DNA of 64,000 nucleotides from contig NZ_CP084606.1 of NCBI RefSeq assembly GCF_022376835.1, forward strand, positions 434,001-498,000, written 5' to 3'. The notes under the pieces were generated by a model. The model was not told where the DNA came from. It did not search any database and saw only the letters and a program-made list of their open reading frames with translations. This document shows positions 43,428-52,510 of the stretch, one piece after another. The position numbers were made by a program, and so were the translations under genes. Source of the stretch: Brucepastera parasyntrophica. GTDB lineage: Bacteria > Spirochaetota > Spirochaetia > Treponematales > Treponemataceae. Position 1 is the first letter of the stretch. The number at the start of each line of letters is the position of its first letter.

Positions 43428-43521
43428 GCAAAACAGGTTTTGCGGAAAAGCCGGCTTTAGAAAACTTACACATAGTAATGTGTAGACTTCATTTCTTTAC
43501 ACATGACAATGTGTAAGTTTT
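43428..43521. terminator. Cluster of hairpins between convergent genes
   Basis: Three inverted repeats in about 90 bases: GCAAAAC-AG-GTTTTGC at 43428-43443, the palindrome AAAGCCGGCTTT at 43447-43458, and AAAACTTACACAT at 43461-43473 with ATGTGTAAGTTTT at 43509-43521. Within the last, ACACAT/ATGTGT pairs also occur twice more. The final repeat ends in a T-tract on the plus strand. They probably stop transcripts from both the kinase gene and fliJ. Confidence 0.6.
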
Positions 43522-43554
43522 TACAGGAATTGGAGGAAGTCTCCATATCTGAAA

Positions 43555-43986
43555 TCAGGACTGGTTCCGGGTTCGCGCATTGGCAATTTCATCAAGAATA
43601 TCGGCTTCTTCATCGAGAAGCATTTTATGCCATTCGTTTTTATGTTTTTCTTTCAGCTTTGTAATAACCTGACGAGCCTGGCTGGCTTCAATATATTTTT
43701 TCCGGCACTGTTCAACGGTGAGCTCGGCCGCCGCAAGATCGGAAAGAAGTTTTTCCTTTTCATTATCCAGACGGGTTATATACAATTCAATGGCCGCAAG
43801 ATCTTCAACAGGAACGGACCCCGCACGGGAAGATGAAGCCGCTACCCGTTTTTTTGCCGTCTCCTGCAGTTTCAATTGTATAGCATCCCTCGCGCCGATA
43901 GCTTTGATAAGTTCAGTCTCCGTTTTTTTTTCCTGAAATTCGCGGAAGTTTAACAGTTTCTGGAGGGAAAAAACATATTTTTTCAT
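43555..43986 (-). CDS. fliJ: Flagellar export protein FliJ
   Basis: A 143-residue coiled-coil protein, the central stalk of the flagellar type III export ATPase. The start MKKYVFSLQKLLNFREFQEKKTETEL is typical. The rest is a long helical hairpin with charged heptads, ending MLLDEEADILDEIANAR. Its ATG overlaps the fliI stop (ATGA). It is the last gene of the dprA-to-fliJ run. Confidence 0.9.
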   Translation of the reverse strand: MKKYVFSLQKLLNFREFQEKKTETELIKAIGARDAIQLKLQETAKKRVAASSSRAGSVPVEDLAAIELYITRLDNEKEKLLSDLAAAELTVEQCRKKYIEASQARQVITKLKEKHKNEWHKMLLDEEADILDEIANARTRNQS

Positions 43987-45419
43987 GCTTCATTTGTCAT
44001 GGATCCGGAATACTGCTCGTCCGGTTCCACGGATTCGTCCGGTATCTGAGTCCGGGCAGGAGCAGAGGGATTGTCAGTGATTATACCCGTTTCATTTTCG
44101 GGAATCAGAATGTCCGCAATTTCTCCCATCATTTTGAGCGTTCCGGTAATGGGGGCCGGATCATCTACTTCCTGTTTCAGGAATTCTTCAATTTGGGGGT
44201 GTTTATCGATCGCTTCGTCAATTGCAGGATTTGTCCCCTTTTGGTAAGCCCCGATATTAATCATATCTTCAGATTCGGCATAATCAGACATAAGGCGGCG
44301 GATAAAAGCCACTGCTTTTTTGGTTACAGCGCCTGATACACGGTTTGCCAGACGGGAAATACTCGCGAGGACGTCAATTGCAGGGTAATGATAACGCTGG
44401 GCGAGTCTGCGGCTGAGGATAATATGGCCGTCAAGAATACCCCTGACTGTATCTGAAATTGGTTCATCCATATCATCACCGTCAACCAAGACCGTATAAA
44501 ATCCGGTAATTGACCCCTGCTCCGCAGTACCGCTGCGTTCGAGAAGTTTCGGGAGTGTTTCAAATACGCTTGGGGTATATCCGCGCTGGGCCGCGGGTTC
44601 GCCGATTGCGAGGCCGATTTCCCTCTGGGCTTTTGCGAACCGGGTAACGGAATCGAACATAAGCATGACGTCTTTACCCTGGTCCCTGAAATATTCAGCG
44701 ACTGCGGTTGCCGTATATGCGCCCCTGATTCTGGCAAGAGGAGACTGATCCGAGGTTGCGACAACAACAACCGAACGCTGAAGTCCGGCCGGACCGAGAT
44801 CATTTTTAATAAAATCCACAACTTCACGGCCGCGTTCGCCGATCAGGGCAATTACATTAACATCCGCATTCGTATTGCGCGCTATCATTCCAAGCAGGGT
44901 CGATTTTCCCACGCCTGATCCGGCAAAAATGCCAAGACGCTGCCCCCGTCCGACAGCAAGCAGACCGTCCAGGGCCCGAACGCCTGTTACAATGCGCTGG
45001 GTAATAGGTTTCCGTTTCATGGGATCAGGAGGCGCAGCGATAGCAGGATACCTTTTTTCGGAAATTACTTCTTCCTTATCGTCCGCTGCCCTGCCCATTC
45101 CGTCAAGAACACGCCCGAGCAGCATATCGCCGACAGGAACAGTCAGTACGGAGCCGCTGGCAATAACCCGGCAGCCGACCTCAATTCCCTGAATATCACT
45201 GTAGCTCATAAGCTGTACGGTAGTTCCATTCAAACCGATTACTTCCGCGTACACGGTTTTGTTTCCCCGCGGAAGGACTATCTGACAGACTTCTCCTATG
45301 ACAACCTGGGGGCCTGAACTTTCAACCAGCATACCCTGCACTCTGATTACGGAGCCGGTATATTTTATCGGGTCCGTTTCCTCAACCGCAGATATGTACT
45401 TATTGAAAATCTCAACCAT
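43983..45419 (-). CDS. fliI: Flagellum-specific ATPase FliI
   Basis: Hexameric ATPase that prepares substrates for the flagellar export gate. The 478-residue protein has an F1-like beta-barrel N-terminus, Walker A GIFAGSGVGKSTLLGMIARN near residue 170, IALIGERGREVVDFI, Walker B DVMLMFDSVTRFAKAQRE and the conserved GEPAAQRGYTPSVFETLPKLLER. About 40 Pro/Thr/Glu-rich residues extend the C-terminus beyond the usual end. It is nine bases after fliH and overlaps fliJ. Confidence 0.98.
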   Translation of the reverse strand: MVEIFNKYISAVEETDPIKYTGSVIRVQGMLVESSGPQVVIGEVCQIVLPRGNKTVYAEVIGLNGTTVQLMSYSDIQGIEVGCRVIASGSVLTVPVGDMLLGRVLDGMGRAADDKEEVISEKRYPAIAAPPDPMKRKPITQRIVTGVRALDGLLAVGRGQRLGIFAGSGVGKSTLLGMIARNTNADVNVIALIGERGREVVDFIKNDLGPAGLQRSVVVVATSDQSPLARIRGAYTATAVAEYFRDQGKDVMLMFDSVTRFAKAQREIGLAIGEPAAQRGYTPSVFETLPKLLERSGTAEQGSITGFYTVLVDGDDMDEPISDTVRGILDGHIILSRRLAQRYHYPAIDVLASISRLANRVSGAVTKKAVAFIRRLMSDYAESEDMINIGAYQKGTNPAIDEAIDKHPQIEEFLKQEVDDPAPITGTLKMMGEIADILIPENETGIITDNPSAPARTQIPDESVEPDEQYSGSMTNEA

Positions 45420-45427
45420 AACGGTAC

Positions 45428-46362
45428 TTACTCCTGGGATACCGGATTTGCCGATTTCGAGCGGGTGCGTATCGGGGAAACTTCCAGAATCTTCTGTTCA
45501 ATTTCATTAAGCTGACTGGCAATTCTGGCGTCAATTGCGCCGAAGTCTGTTTCAATAATACAGCCGCCGCGGTCCACGGTAGAATCTTCTACAACGGTTA
45601 TGTTCTTGACATTTTCCGCGACCGAAAGGAAATCCTTAATATGCTGGGTAGTTAAGGCAACATCGGCGAGGTTTACACGGATAATAACATCCCCCTGCCC
45701 TTCACCTTCCGCAGGGCCTGAACAACATTGGAAACAACAACATTGCGCTGGTTTTCCGAAATAACTTTAACAACCTTGCGGGTCATTAAAAGCACCAGAT
45801 CTACAATTTGCTGCTCAGACTCGGCAATGATTTCCTGCCTCTTATCCATCATCCGTTCAATTATTGTATGGAGACGGTCAACAAGACGCTGGGCTTCGAG
45901 GTTCCCTTCCTTAAAGCCGTCTTCCTGTCCTTTCTTAAAACCGTCCTTATACCCGTTTTTCTGCTCTTCATCCATCGAACTTTTTGCCTCGGCAATAATG
46001 CGTTCGGCTTCTTTATGGGCGTCGGCGATTATTTTTTCGGAATCATCTTTCGCCTGCTGCTCAATAACCTGGGCCTGGTCAGTTTTACGTTTGACCTCAT
46101 AAAAGGCGGCCTGTTCAGCTTCCTTAATAATTGAATCAGCCTCTCCCTGGGCCGCGGAAATTTTTTCCTGCTTTTCAAGTTCCCATTGTTCAAGCCATTC
46201 GTCAGCTTCGCGTTTCAGGTCATCAACAGTCGGACCCTCATATACGGGTTCCGCAACAACATCCTCAACATGAGTTTCTTCAACAAACTGTTTTGGGAGA
46301 TGAAGGACGACTTTTTCGTCGGAGGTTTTGATTTCATTAGAATGAAAAACAGTTTTCGCCAT
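45428..46362 (-). CDS. fliH: Flagellar assembly protein FliH, broken by a one-base frameshift in this sequence
   Basis: Negative regulator and stator-like partner of the FliI ATPase. The N-terminal 229 residues show a long charged coiled coil and the Gly-rich helix KNGYKDGFKKGQEDGFKEGN. The frame then stops after GRGMLLSV. Adding one C to the plus-strand run at 45691-45695 continues GDVIIRVNLADVALTTQ, DSTVDRGGCIIETDFGAIDA and RIASQLNEIEQKILE, the conserved FliH/V-ATPase E-type C-terminus, and gives 311 residues ending nine bases before fliI. The gap left otherwise, nearly 250 bases inside a tight operon, supports the correction. Confidence 0.92.
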
Positions 46363-46375
46363 ATACTACCGCCAT

Positions 46376-47455
46376 TTACACAACAAGTTCATCTTCACCG
46401 GAACGTGCAATAACAATTTCGCCTGAATCCTCAAGGTGTCTGATAATTGACACGATTTTCTGCTGGGCTTCCTCAACATCCTTCAGGCGGACAGGGCCCA
46501 TATATTCCATGTCTTCCTTGAGCATACCTGCGGCGCGTTTCGACATGTTTCTGAATATTTTATCCTGAACTTCGGTATCAACCGCCTTAAGGGCCTTGGC
46601 AAGCTCCTGAGTATCAACTTCACGCAGCACTTTCTGAATAGCGCGGTCGTCGAGCATAACAATATCTTCGAAAACGAACATGCGTTTTTTGATTTCTTCC
46701 GCAAGATCGGGGTCCTCATCTTCGAGCGCTTCGATAATGGATTTTTCCGAAGAGCGGTCAACAAGGTTGAGTATTTCAACAATACTTTCAACACCGCCGG
46801 CAGCTGCATAGTCTTCGCTGGACAGAGTTGAAAGTTTTTTCTCGAGAACCCGCTCGACTTCCCGAAGTACATCGGGAGAAGTTCTGTCCATAGTCGCTAT
46901 TCTCTTTGCGACCTCGCTCTGGATTTCATCAGGAAGGTTCTGCAGAATTACGGACGCTTTTTCCGGCTCCAGATATGCAAGAATAAGAGCTATTGTCTGG
47001 GGGTGTTCCTGCTGGATAAAGTTCAGCAGATGGGCGGGGTCAGTCCTTCTGATAAAATCAAAGGGACGAACCTGCAGCGAACTCGTCAGACGATTTATAA
47101 TATCAATAGCCTTCTGGCTTCCGACCGATTTTTCCAGAAGTTCCCGGGCATAATCAATACCGCCCGTTGTGATAAAGTTCTGAGCGAGCATCAGGTCCTG
47201 GAATTCCTGGAGGATCGCATCCTTTATTTCAGGTTCAACGGTTTCCAGGCGGGCAATTTCAAAGGTCAGGGTTTCTATTTCATCTTCACGCAAATGTTTG
47301 AAAATGTCCGCCGATATTTCGGATCCCAGGGAAACGAGAAAAATTGCAGCTTTCTGCCGGCCGTTCAGGGCCTTCAGGTCCTTGCTTTTTTTTGAGGAAG
47401 AGGATGTTGTTTTTTTGTCATGCCCTGTCTTAGCAGTAGTGGGTTGAGCAGCCAT
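46376..47455 (-). CDS. fliG: Flagellar motor switch protein FliG
   Basis: Rotor protein of the C-ring that meets the stator. The 359-residue protein has a Ser/Lys-rich N-terminal tail (about 1-30), the N-terminal domain LNGRQKAAIFLVSLGSEISADIFKHL, the middle-domain motif EHPQTIALILAYLEPEKA (EHPQR-like), and a C-terminal domain with charged helix MFVFEDIVMLDDRAIQKVLREVDTQ carrying the torque-helix pattern. Located directly after fliF as usual. Spirochaetes often carry two fliG genes; this one, beside fliF/fliH, is the FliG2-type, the main motor protein in Borrelia. Confidence 0.97.
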   Translation of the reverse strand: MAAQPTTAKTGHDKKTTSSSSKKSKDLKALNGRQKAAIFLVSLGSEISADIFKHLREDEIETLTFEIARLETVEPEIKDAILQEFQDLMLAQNFITTGGIDYARELLEKSVGSQKAIDIINRLTSSLQVRPFDFIRRTDPAHLLNFIQQEHPQTIALILAYLEPEKASVILQNLPDEIQSEVAKRIATMDRTSPDVLREVERVLEKKLSTLSSEDYAAAGGVESIVEILNLVDRSSEKSIIEALEDEDPDLAEEIKKRMFVFEDIVMLDDRAIQKVLREVDTQELAKALKAVDTEVQDKIFRNMSKRAAGMLKEDMEYMGPVRLKDVEEAQQKIVSIIRHLEDSGEIVIARSGEDELVV

Positions 47456-47458
47456 GAA

Positions 47459-49162
47459 CTATTCCTCCATCAGCCAGGTCCGGATAAGCAGGGCAACATC
47501 TTCAGGATGTTCCTTTGCCATATTAATTGCATTTTCCTGCAGTTCCAGACGTTTACGTTCTTCAACAGACATGGAAACTTCCATTCCGGCCTGTTCCACT
47601 TCCCACAGGGTTTTTTCGCGTTCCATTTGGTGCAGACGCAGCATTTCTTCTTCTTTCATGCGTCTTCTGCGTTCGAGTTCGCGGGTTACCATGCGGTATA
47701 CAATAAAAGCAATCAGGATGGCGGCAACAGCAATGAGGGAATATAAAATTGTCCTCTGGGTCTGAATCTGGCGCAGATAAGCCCCGTCTTCCTTTTCAAA
47801 CTGGTCAGTCCTGTCAAACTGGATATTCAGAACACTTACGGAATCGCCGCGTCCGCGGTTGTACCCTATGGCGTCCTGCACAGCCCTTGTGGCAGCCAGA
47901 ATTTCACTTTCGGCAATCGGCGTATATTCACGTTCGATACCTCCGTTCGTGATAATATAATTACCGTTTTCATCCCGTTTCTTTGCCCACACCCCGTCTA
48001 TATTAACGGAAACAGTCCTCCGTCCCATTGCGGGGCTGGCGGTTTCAAGGGTGTCTCTCTGTCCGACCAGATTATTTACCTTTTCGATTGTCTGGGTGGA
48101 TTTCCCGTATAAATTTGACATATCTTTGTAGGCGGGAGGGGTCTGGCCTTCAACACCGGAAGGGCCTTCAGGATTGCCGCCGACACCTTCCCAGGTGGTC
48201 TGGGAGCGTTCTGAAGAAAGGGTTATGGTTTCGACTATTTCCGAATCATCATAAGGCGTGTCAGGATTATCCGATCTGATAACTGTAGGCAGATAATCCC
48301 TTGTGTTTATAGTCTTCTCTGACATATCCATTTCGATTTTGATGTTCAAATCCCGGACGCGGTCCATGCCGTAAATCTTCTGGAGAGAGGTCAGAACCTT
48401 CGCGCTGTATTCGGATTCAAGCCGGGCAATGATTTTCTGTTCTTTTTCAATCCGGGTGAGACGGTCCCATTCCTTCATTCCCTCAAAATCATTCAGAATA
48501 TTTCCGGAATTATCGGCTATTGTGATATTCTCATCCTTCAGTCCCTCGACAGCAAATTTCAGGATTTTCTGAATACCTTCAACTTTTTTCCGGTTTGAGG
48601 TAATATCGCTGCCGGGTTTCGGGAATAAAACAACGCTTGCCGTTACAGGATTCTGGTCGGCAGTAAAAAGGGTCCGTTCAGGAATATTAACCACAACACT
48701 GGCGTCATCCACATCATCAATGGCCTTGATATGCAAACGGACCTGTTCAATAATCGCGCGTCTTTTATTTACATTCCGTTCAAAATCGGTAATTGTCCAG
48801 CGCTCAATATCAAAAATAGACCAGGGATCAACATTCTGCGGGATAAGGTCTTCACTGATGAGAATGGAACGCATTCTTCTTGCGGTGGCGTCATCGGCGA
48901 CGGATATAACTCCCGTTGCGGATACACTTGCGTGGACATTTTCCTGATTCAGCCGGACAATGATTCTGTCGCGGACAGCTTCATCCGTAATTGGTGTGTC
49001 AATAAGCGGCACCATGGATGGTGATGCGGAAACTGAAACCAAAACAACAATTCCGACAATTGCAACCGCAATGACGCCGAAAAGAATCAGCTTTTGAACC
49101 AAGGTCCACTTCGACCACAGCGCTTTTACCTGAGAAATGAGCTTTTTAAGCCATTCGTTCAT
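47459..49162 (-). CDS. fliF: Flagellar MS-ring protein FliF
   Basis: Membrane ring on which the rotor and export gate are built. The 567-residue protein has two membrane segments (about 25-45 and 450-470), ring-building motifs in the periplasmic part (ARRMRSILISEDLIPQNVDPWSIFD, ASVVVNIPERTLFTADQNPVTASVVL) and a C-terminal cytoplasmic tail that binds FliG (QENAINMAKEHPEDVALLIRTWL). An unusually clear GGGAGGGGG lies before the ATG. A possible promoter with a palindrome is found in the 80 bases upstream. Confidence 0.98.
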   Translation of the reverse strand: MNEWLKKLISQVKALWSKWTLVQKLILFGVIAVAIVGIVVLVSVSASPSMVPLIDTPITDEAVRDRIIVRLNQENVHASVSATGVISVADDATARRMRSILISEDLIPQNVDPWSIFDIERWTITDFERNVNKRRAIIEQVRLHIKAIDDVDDASVVVNIPERTLFTADQNPVTASVVLFPKPGSDITSNRKKVEGIQKILKFAVEGLKDENITIADNSGNILNDFEGMKEWDRLTRIEKEQKIIARLESEYSAKVLTSLQKIYGMDRVRDLNIKIEMDMSEKTINTRDYLPTVIRSDNPDTPYDDSEIVETITLSSERSQTTWEGVGGNPEGPSGVEGQTPPAYKDMSNLYGKSTQTIEKVNNLVGQRDTLETASPAMGRRTVSVNIDGVWAKKRDENGNYIITNGGIEREYTPIAESEILAATRAVQDAIGYNRGRGDSVSVLNIQFDRTDQFEKEDGAYLRQIQTQRTILYSLIAVAAILIAFIVYRMVTRELERRRRMKEEEMLRLHQMEREKTLWEVEQAGMEVSMSVEERKRLELQENAINMAKEHPEDVALLIRTWLMEE

Positions 49163-49189
49163 GTTCCCCCTCCCGTTACAGAACGAACT

Positions 49190-49219
49190 AATTACAATAT
49201 AATTGTAATTATATCACAA
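49190..49219 (-). promoter_or_regulatory. Possible internal promoter with a palindrome between fliE and fliF
   Basis: TTGTGA, 17 bases and TGTAAT on the minus strand, with the perfect inverted repeat AATTACAAT-ATA-ATTGTAATT at 49190-49210 covering the -10 box and spacer. This suggests a repressible start for fliF and the genes after it. Confidence 0.4.
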
Positions 49220-49242
49220 CCTGTTATTTTTTTATAGTATAA

Positions 49243-49551
49243 TTATCGGCTGGTTGTAATTTCATTCCAGCCTTTTATTACCCTGTCAATAACGGTCTGC
49301 GCAATTTTGAGTGATAAATTTGCGTGGGCCATCGCTATAGTTACATCATGCACATCCACCGATTCCGGGTCGACAATTAACTGCTGCGCAATATTGTCCG
49401 TTGCAATCTGCTTTTCATTTACCCGGTCAAACGCGGCAAGAAGGGTCTGCTCGAAACTTGCTGTTTCCGGACGTACGGCGTTATCTATAAGATTTGATCC
49501 CGAAACCATTCTGGAACGGAAATTATCAACTTCAACCGGTGTTACTGTCAT
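49243..49551 (-). CDS. fliE: Flagellar hook-basal body protein FliE
   Basis: A 102-residue protein that joins the MS-ring to the rod. Recognised by the C-terminal signature PESVDVHDVTIAMAHANLSLKIAQTVIDRVIKGWNEI (split by me; DVHDV is the family hallmark) and the N-terminal SFEQTLLAAFDRVN. It follows flgC by three bases. The stop codon overlaps the octamer GCCGATAA, discussed and rejected as a sigma28 box. Confidence 0.97.
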   Translation of the reverse strand: MTVTPVEVDNFRSRMVSGSNLIDNAVRPETASFEQTLLAAFDRVNEKQIATDNIAQQLIVDPESVDVHDVTIAMAHANLSLKIAQTVIDRVIKGWNEITTSR

Positions 49552-49554
49552 TTA

Positions 49555-50010
49555 CTACCTTCCTATTTCAAGCGCGCGCGCGAACATTTCTTTTGAACCC
49601 TGAATGACTGATGAATTCGCCTCATATGACCGTGAGGCCGAGATAAGGTCTACCATTTCAGATACGATATTAACATTAGGATATTCCACATAGCCCGCCT
49701 TGGGGCCGGACTGGATTGCATCCGGATGTGTCGGATCATACACCAGCCTCAGGGCCGAATTATCTTCCTCTATTCCCTTTACGGAAACCCCCTTGCCGGG
49801 ACCCCGGTCCAGATCAGAAGGAACAAAGGGTGTTCTCCAGTCAATTCCGCTTTCACGCTGGGCGAGAACGACCCGTTTTCTGCGGAATGCCCCTCCGTCC
49901 TGGGTCCTTGTGGTGGAAGCGTTGGCGATATTATCAGAAATAACGTCCGTGCGCAGGCGTTCGGCGGTCATTCCTGTTGCCGCAATATTAATGCTGGTAA
50001 AAAGTCCCAT
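49555..50010 (-). CDS. flgC: Flagellar basal-body rod protein FlgC
   Basis: Proximal rod component of the periplasmic flagellum. A 151-residue protein with the rod/hook family N-terminus (MGLFTSINIAATGMTAERLRTDVISDNIANAST) and C-terminus (YVEYPNVNIVSEMVDLISASRSYEANSSVIQ), both helices that form the rod coiled coil. Lies between flgB and fliE as in most bacteria. Confidence 0.97.
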   Translation of the reverse strand: MGLFTSINIAATGMTAERLRTDVISDNIANASTTRTQDGGAFRRKRVVLAQRESGIDWRTPFVPSDLDRGPGKGVSVKGIEEDNSALRLVYDPTHPDAIQSGPKAGYVEYPNVNIVSEMVDLISASRSYEANSSVIQGSKEMFARALEIGR

Positions 50011-50023
50011 TAGTTCACCTCAC

Positions 50024-50437
50024 CTATCTCAGAACTGAATTTGCCTGGGCAAATTCAAAGGATTGAAGCTGTGTAAGCAATTGATAGTTCAGCTGGATGC
50101 GGAGCAGTTCCATTGCTTCTTCTTCAGGATTCACATTATTACCGTTGGCATTTTCCGTCGTAGTATAGTCCAGAACTCTGCGCGGCTCGACTTTCCGGTA
50201 ATCAAGTGTGCTATTTGATTTTATGTGCCGCTCGTCTGTGGTTGCCAGCCGGAATTCGCCGTCGGCAGCTTTTTCGGAATCAAGAGCCCGCTTCAGTTCG
50301 CTTTCAAAATTCACCTGAGTGCGTTTGAAATTCGGCAAACCGGAATTCGCAAGGTTATTTGCCGAAACAGAATAGCGGAGAGTACTTACATCCATTGCGC
50401 GGTGCAGTAAATCAGTTGTTTTTGTAAAACTGTTCAT
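50024..50437 (-). CDS. flgB: Flagellar basal-body rod protein FlgB
   Basis: Proximal rod component, 137 residues from the ATG after GAGGGAGGAAGGA. The frame is open further upstream, but MNSFTKTTDLLHRAMDVSTLRYSVSANNLANSGLPNFKRT is the family start. The C-terminus reads NPEEEAMELLRIQLNYQLLTQ. It begins 55 bases after hslU, opening the flagellar part of the cluster. Confidence 0.97.
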   Translation of the reverse strand: MNSFTKTTDLLHRAMDVSTLRYSVSANNLANSGLPNFKRTQVNFESELKRALDSEKAADGEFRLATTDERHIKSNSTLDYRKVEPRRVLDYTTTENANGNNVNPEEEAMELLRIQLNYQLLTQLQSFEFAQANSVLR

Positions 50438-50492
50438 AATTCCTTCCTCCCTCACTATTGTTTCGGCGTAAAACGTCTCACGGTTAAGTATT

Positions 50493-51953
50493 TTATAAAA
50501 TATACCGTGACAAATCCTGATCCTGAACGATTCCGCTGAGCCGTTCATCAACATAGGACGTGGTAATTTCCACTGACTGCCCTGACATGTCGCTTGCGTT
50601 AAAGGAAATATCTTCCAGAAGCATTTCCATTATGGTGTGGAGCCTGCGGGCGCCTATATTTTCCATCCGTGAATTCACCTCTGCGGCGAGGAAACTCATA
50701 CGGTTAATGGATTCATCGGTAAAAGTGATAGTGACATTTTCGGTTGAAAGCAGTTCCGTATACTGACGGGTCAGTGCATTTTTCGGCTCAAGAAGGATGC
50801 GCCTGAAGTCTTCCGCATTAAGTGATTCCAGTTCAACCCGGAGCGGGAAGCGGCCCTGCAATTCGGGGATCAAATCGCTGGGTTTTGAAATATTAAAGGC
50901 GCCGGCAGCGATAAAAAGTATGTGGGTTGTATCAACCACACCGAATTTTGTATTTACCTTTGACCCTTCAACAATAGGCAGAATGTCCCGCTGAACGCCT
51001 TCCCTTGAAACATCCTGACCGCCTGAGCGCTCGCTTCTGTTTGCGACCTTGTCAATTTCGTCGATAAAAATAATGCCCATCTGTTCCACACGGTTTTTTG
51101 CCTCTTCGGCTATCCTGTCAGGATCTACCATTTTGTCCAGCTGTTCGGCTTCAATAATTTTCCGCGCTTCCGCAATAGTTACCTGTTTCTTTTTATTGCG
51201 GCCGCCCCCGGTTATCATATTGGTTATATTTGCCATGCTCATTTCCAGGTCTTCAAGGTTTGAAGAACCTGCGAAAATTTCAAAGGCGGGGACTCCGGAC
51301 TTCTGGGTCTGGACTTCAACTACCCTGTCTTCCAGTTTGCCTTCATGAAGCATCTGCCGGAATTTCTCTCTGGTAGAATTAGTCTCTGAAGAAGTGTCAT
51401 CCATGCGGACAGGGGTCAGAACGTCCTCATTCTGTGTCATATCAATAGTAATTGATCCTGTTTCAGTTGACGGAGTCCTTTTGGCGGCGTCAGAGAAAAC
51501 CTTTGCCGACTGGGAGGCTTTTTTACCCGTTCCGGGCAATAACAGATCAAGAAGTATTTCTTCAGTCTGTTTTTCCGCTTCACTTTTAAGCGCAGTCTGC
51601 ATTTCAGTCTTAACCATATTATATCCGACAGCCATCAGATCGCGGATCATTGATTCCACATCACGCCCCACATATCCGACTTCGGTATATTTTGTCGCCT
51701 CTACCTTGAGAAAGGGTGCATCGCACAGTTTCGCAAGCCGCCGGGCAATTTCGGTTTTTCCAACCCCGGTCGGGCCTATCATGAGAATGTTCTTCGGGGC
51801 AATTTCATCCCGCACCTCTTCAGGGAGCTTCAGACGGCGGGTCCGGTTCCGGAGGGCGATTGCGACAGCCCTTTTTGCCTTATTCTGACCGATAATATAT
51901 TTATCAAGCTCAGCAACTATTTCTTTTGGTGTCAGATTTTCCAGTTTTTCCAT
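50493..51953 (-). CDS. hslU: ATP-dependent protease ATPase subunit HslU (ClpY)
   Basis: AAA+ unfoldase that feeds proteins to HslV. The 486-residue protein starts LTPKEIVAELDKYIIGQNKAKRAVAIALRNR and has Walker A MIGPTGVGKTEIARRLAKL near residue 57, YTEVGYVGRDVESMI, Walker B IIFIDEIDKVANR near 290 and the C-terminal sensor-2 region ENIGARRLHTIMEMLLEDISF. The intermediate domain (about 110-240) is somewhat enlarged, with a Thr/Ser-rich stretch. It starts five bases after hslV. Confidence 0.98.
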   Translation of the reverse strand: MEKLENLTPKEIVAELDKYIIGQNKAKRAVAIALRNRTRRLKLPEEVRDEIAPKNILMIGPTGVGKTEIARRLAKLCDAPFLKVEATKYTEVGYVGRDVESMIRDLMAVGYNMVKTEMQTALKSEAEKQTEEILLDLLLPGTGKKASQSAKVFSDAAKRTPSTETGSITIDMTQNEDVLTPVRMDDTSSETNSTREKFRQMLHEGKLEDRVVEVQTQKSGVPAFEIFAGSSNLEDLEMSMANITNMITGGGRNKKKQVTIAEARKIIEAEQLDKMVDPDRIAEEAKNRVEQMGIIFIDEIDKVANRSERSGGQDVSREGVQRDILPIVEGSKVNTKFGVVDTTHILFIAAGAFNISKPSDLIPELQGRFPLRVELESLNAEDFRRILLEPKNALTRQYTELLSTENVTITFTDESINRMSFLAAEVNSRMENIGARRLHTIMEMLLEDISFNASDMSGQSVEITTSYVDERLSGIVQDQDLSRYIL

Positions 51954-51957
51954 AATA

Positions 51958-52503
51958 TTATAATTCCTCTACAAGTATGTGTTCATTTGTATAAATGCAT
52001 ATCCTTCCCGCAATTGCCAGGCTTTTTTGTGCAATTTCAAGCGCGGAAAGATCAGTGGATTCCAAAAAAGCCAGGGCCGCGGCATATGCATAATTACCGC
52101 CGGAACCGATCGCCAGCGCATCATCTTCAGGCTCAATAACATCCCCGGTACCGGAGATAAGAAGTATTTTTTCGCTATTGGCTACTAAAAGCAGAGCTTC
52201 GAGATTCCTCAGGGCTTTGTCTGTACGCCATTCCTTTGCAAGTTCAACGGCGGAACGTGTAATATCACCATCATATTCTTTTACCTTCATCTCAAATTTA
52301 TCAAGGAGCGTAAATGCATCAGCTGTCGCTCCAGCAAATCCGGTAATGATTTTTCCGTCAAAAATTTTACGAACCTTGCGGGCATTCGGTTTAACAATAG
52401 TATTTCCCATAGTGACCTGTCCGTCACCTGCCATGGCAATTTTTCCGTTCCGGCGGACCGCTACAATAGTAGTACTTCTGAAAATTTCTTTTTCCATAAC
52501 CAT
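51958..52503 (-). CDS. hslV: ATP-dependent protease peptidase subunit HslV (ClpQ)
   Basis: Threonine protease forming a double hexamer. Recognised by [43 protein letters not shown] and [15 protein letters not shown]. The first Thr of TTIV should be the catalytic residue after removal of a propeptide of about ten residues ([10 protein letters not shown]), longer than the single Met of the E. coli enzyme but like several Firmicute and Thermotoga forms. The start is uncertain: ATGs at 52497, 52503 and 52518 are possible. I chose 52503, four bases after AAGGA. It lies just after xerC. Confidence 0.95.
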   Translation of the reverse strand: MVMEKEIFRSTTIVAVRRNGKIAMAGDGQVTMGNTIVKPNARKVRKIFDGKIITGFAGATADAFTLLDKFEMKVKEYDGDITRSAVELAKEWRTDKALRNLEALLLVANSEKILLISGTGDVIEPEDDALAIGSGGNYAYAAALAFLESTDLSALEIAQKSLAIAGRICIYTNEHILVEEL

Positions 52504-52510
52504 AAATCCT

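Noticed and set aside
49243..49250. GCCGATAA on the minus strand, identical to the sigma28 -10 consensus, just before fliF
   Set aside because: No TAAA-like -35 box lies about 15 bases upstream, and the octamer is made of the last codons and stop of fliE. An exact 8-mer is expected by chance about twice in this much DNA.
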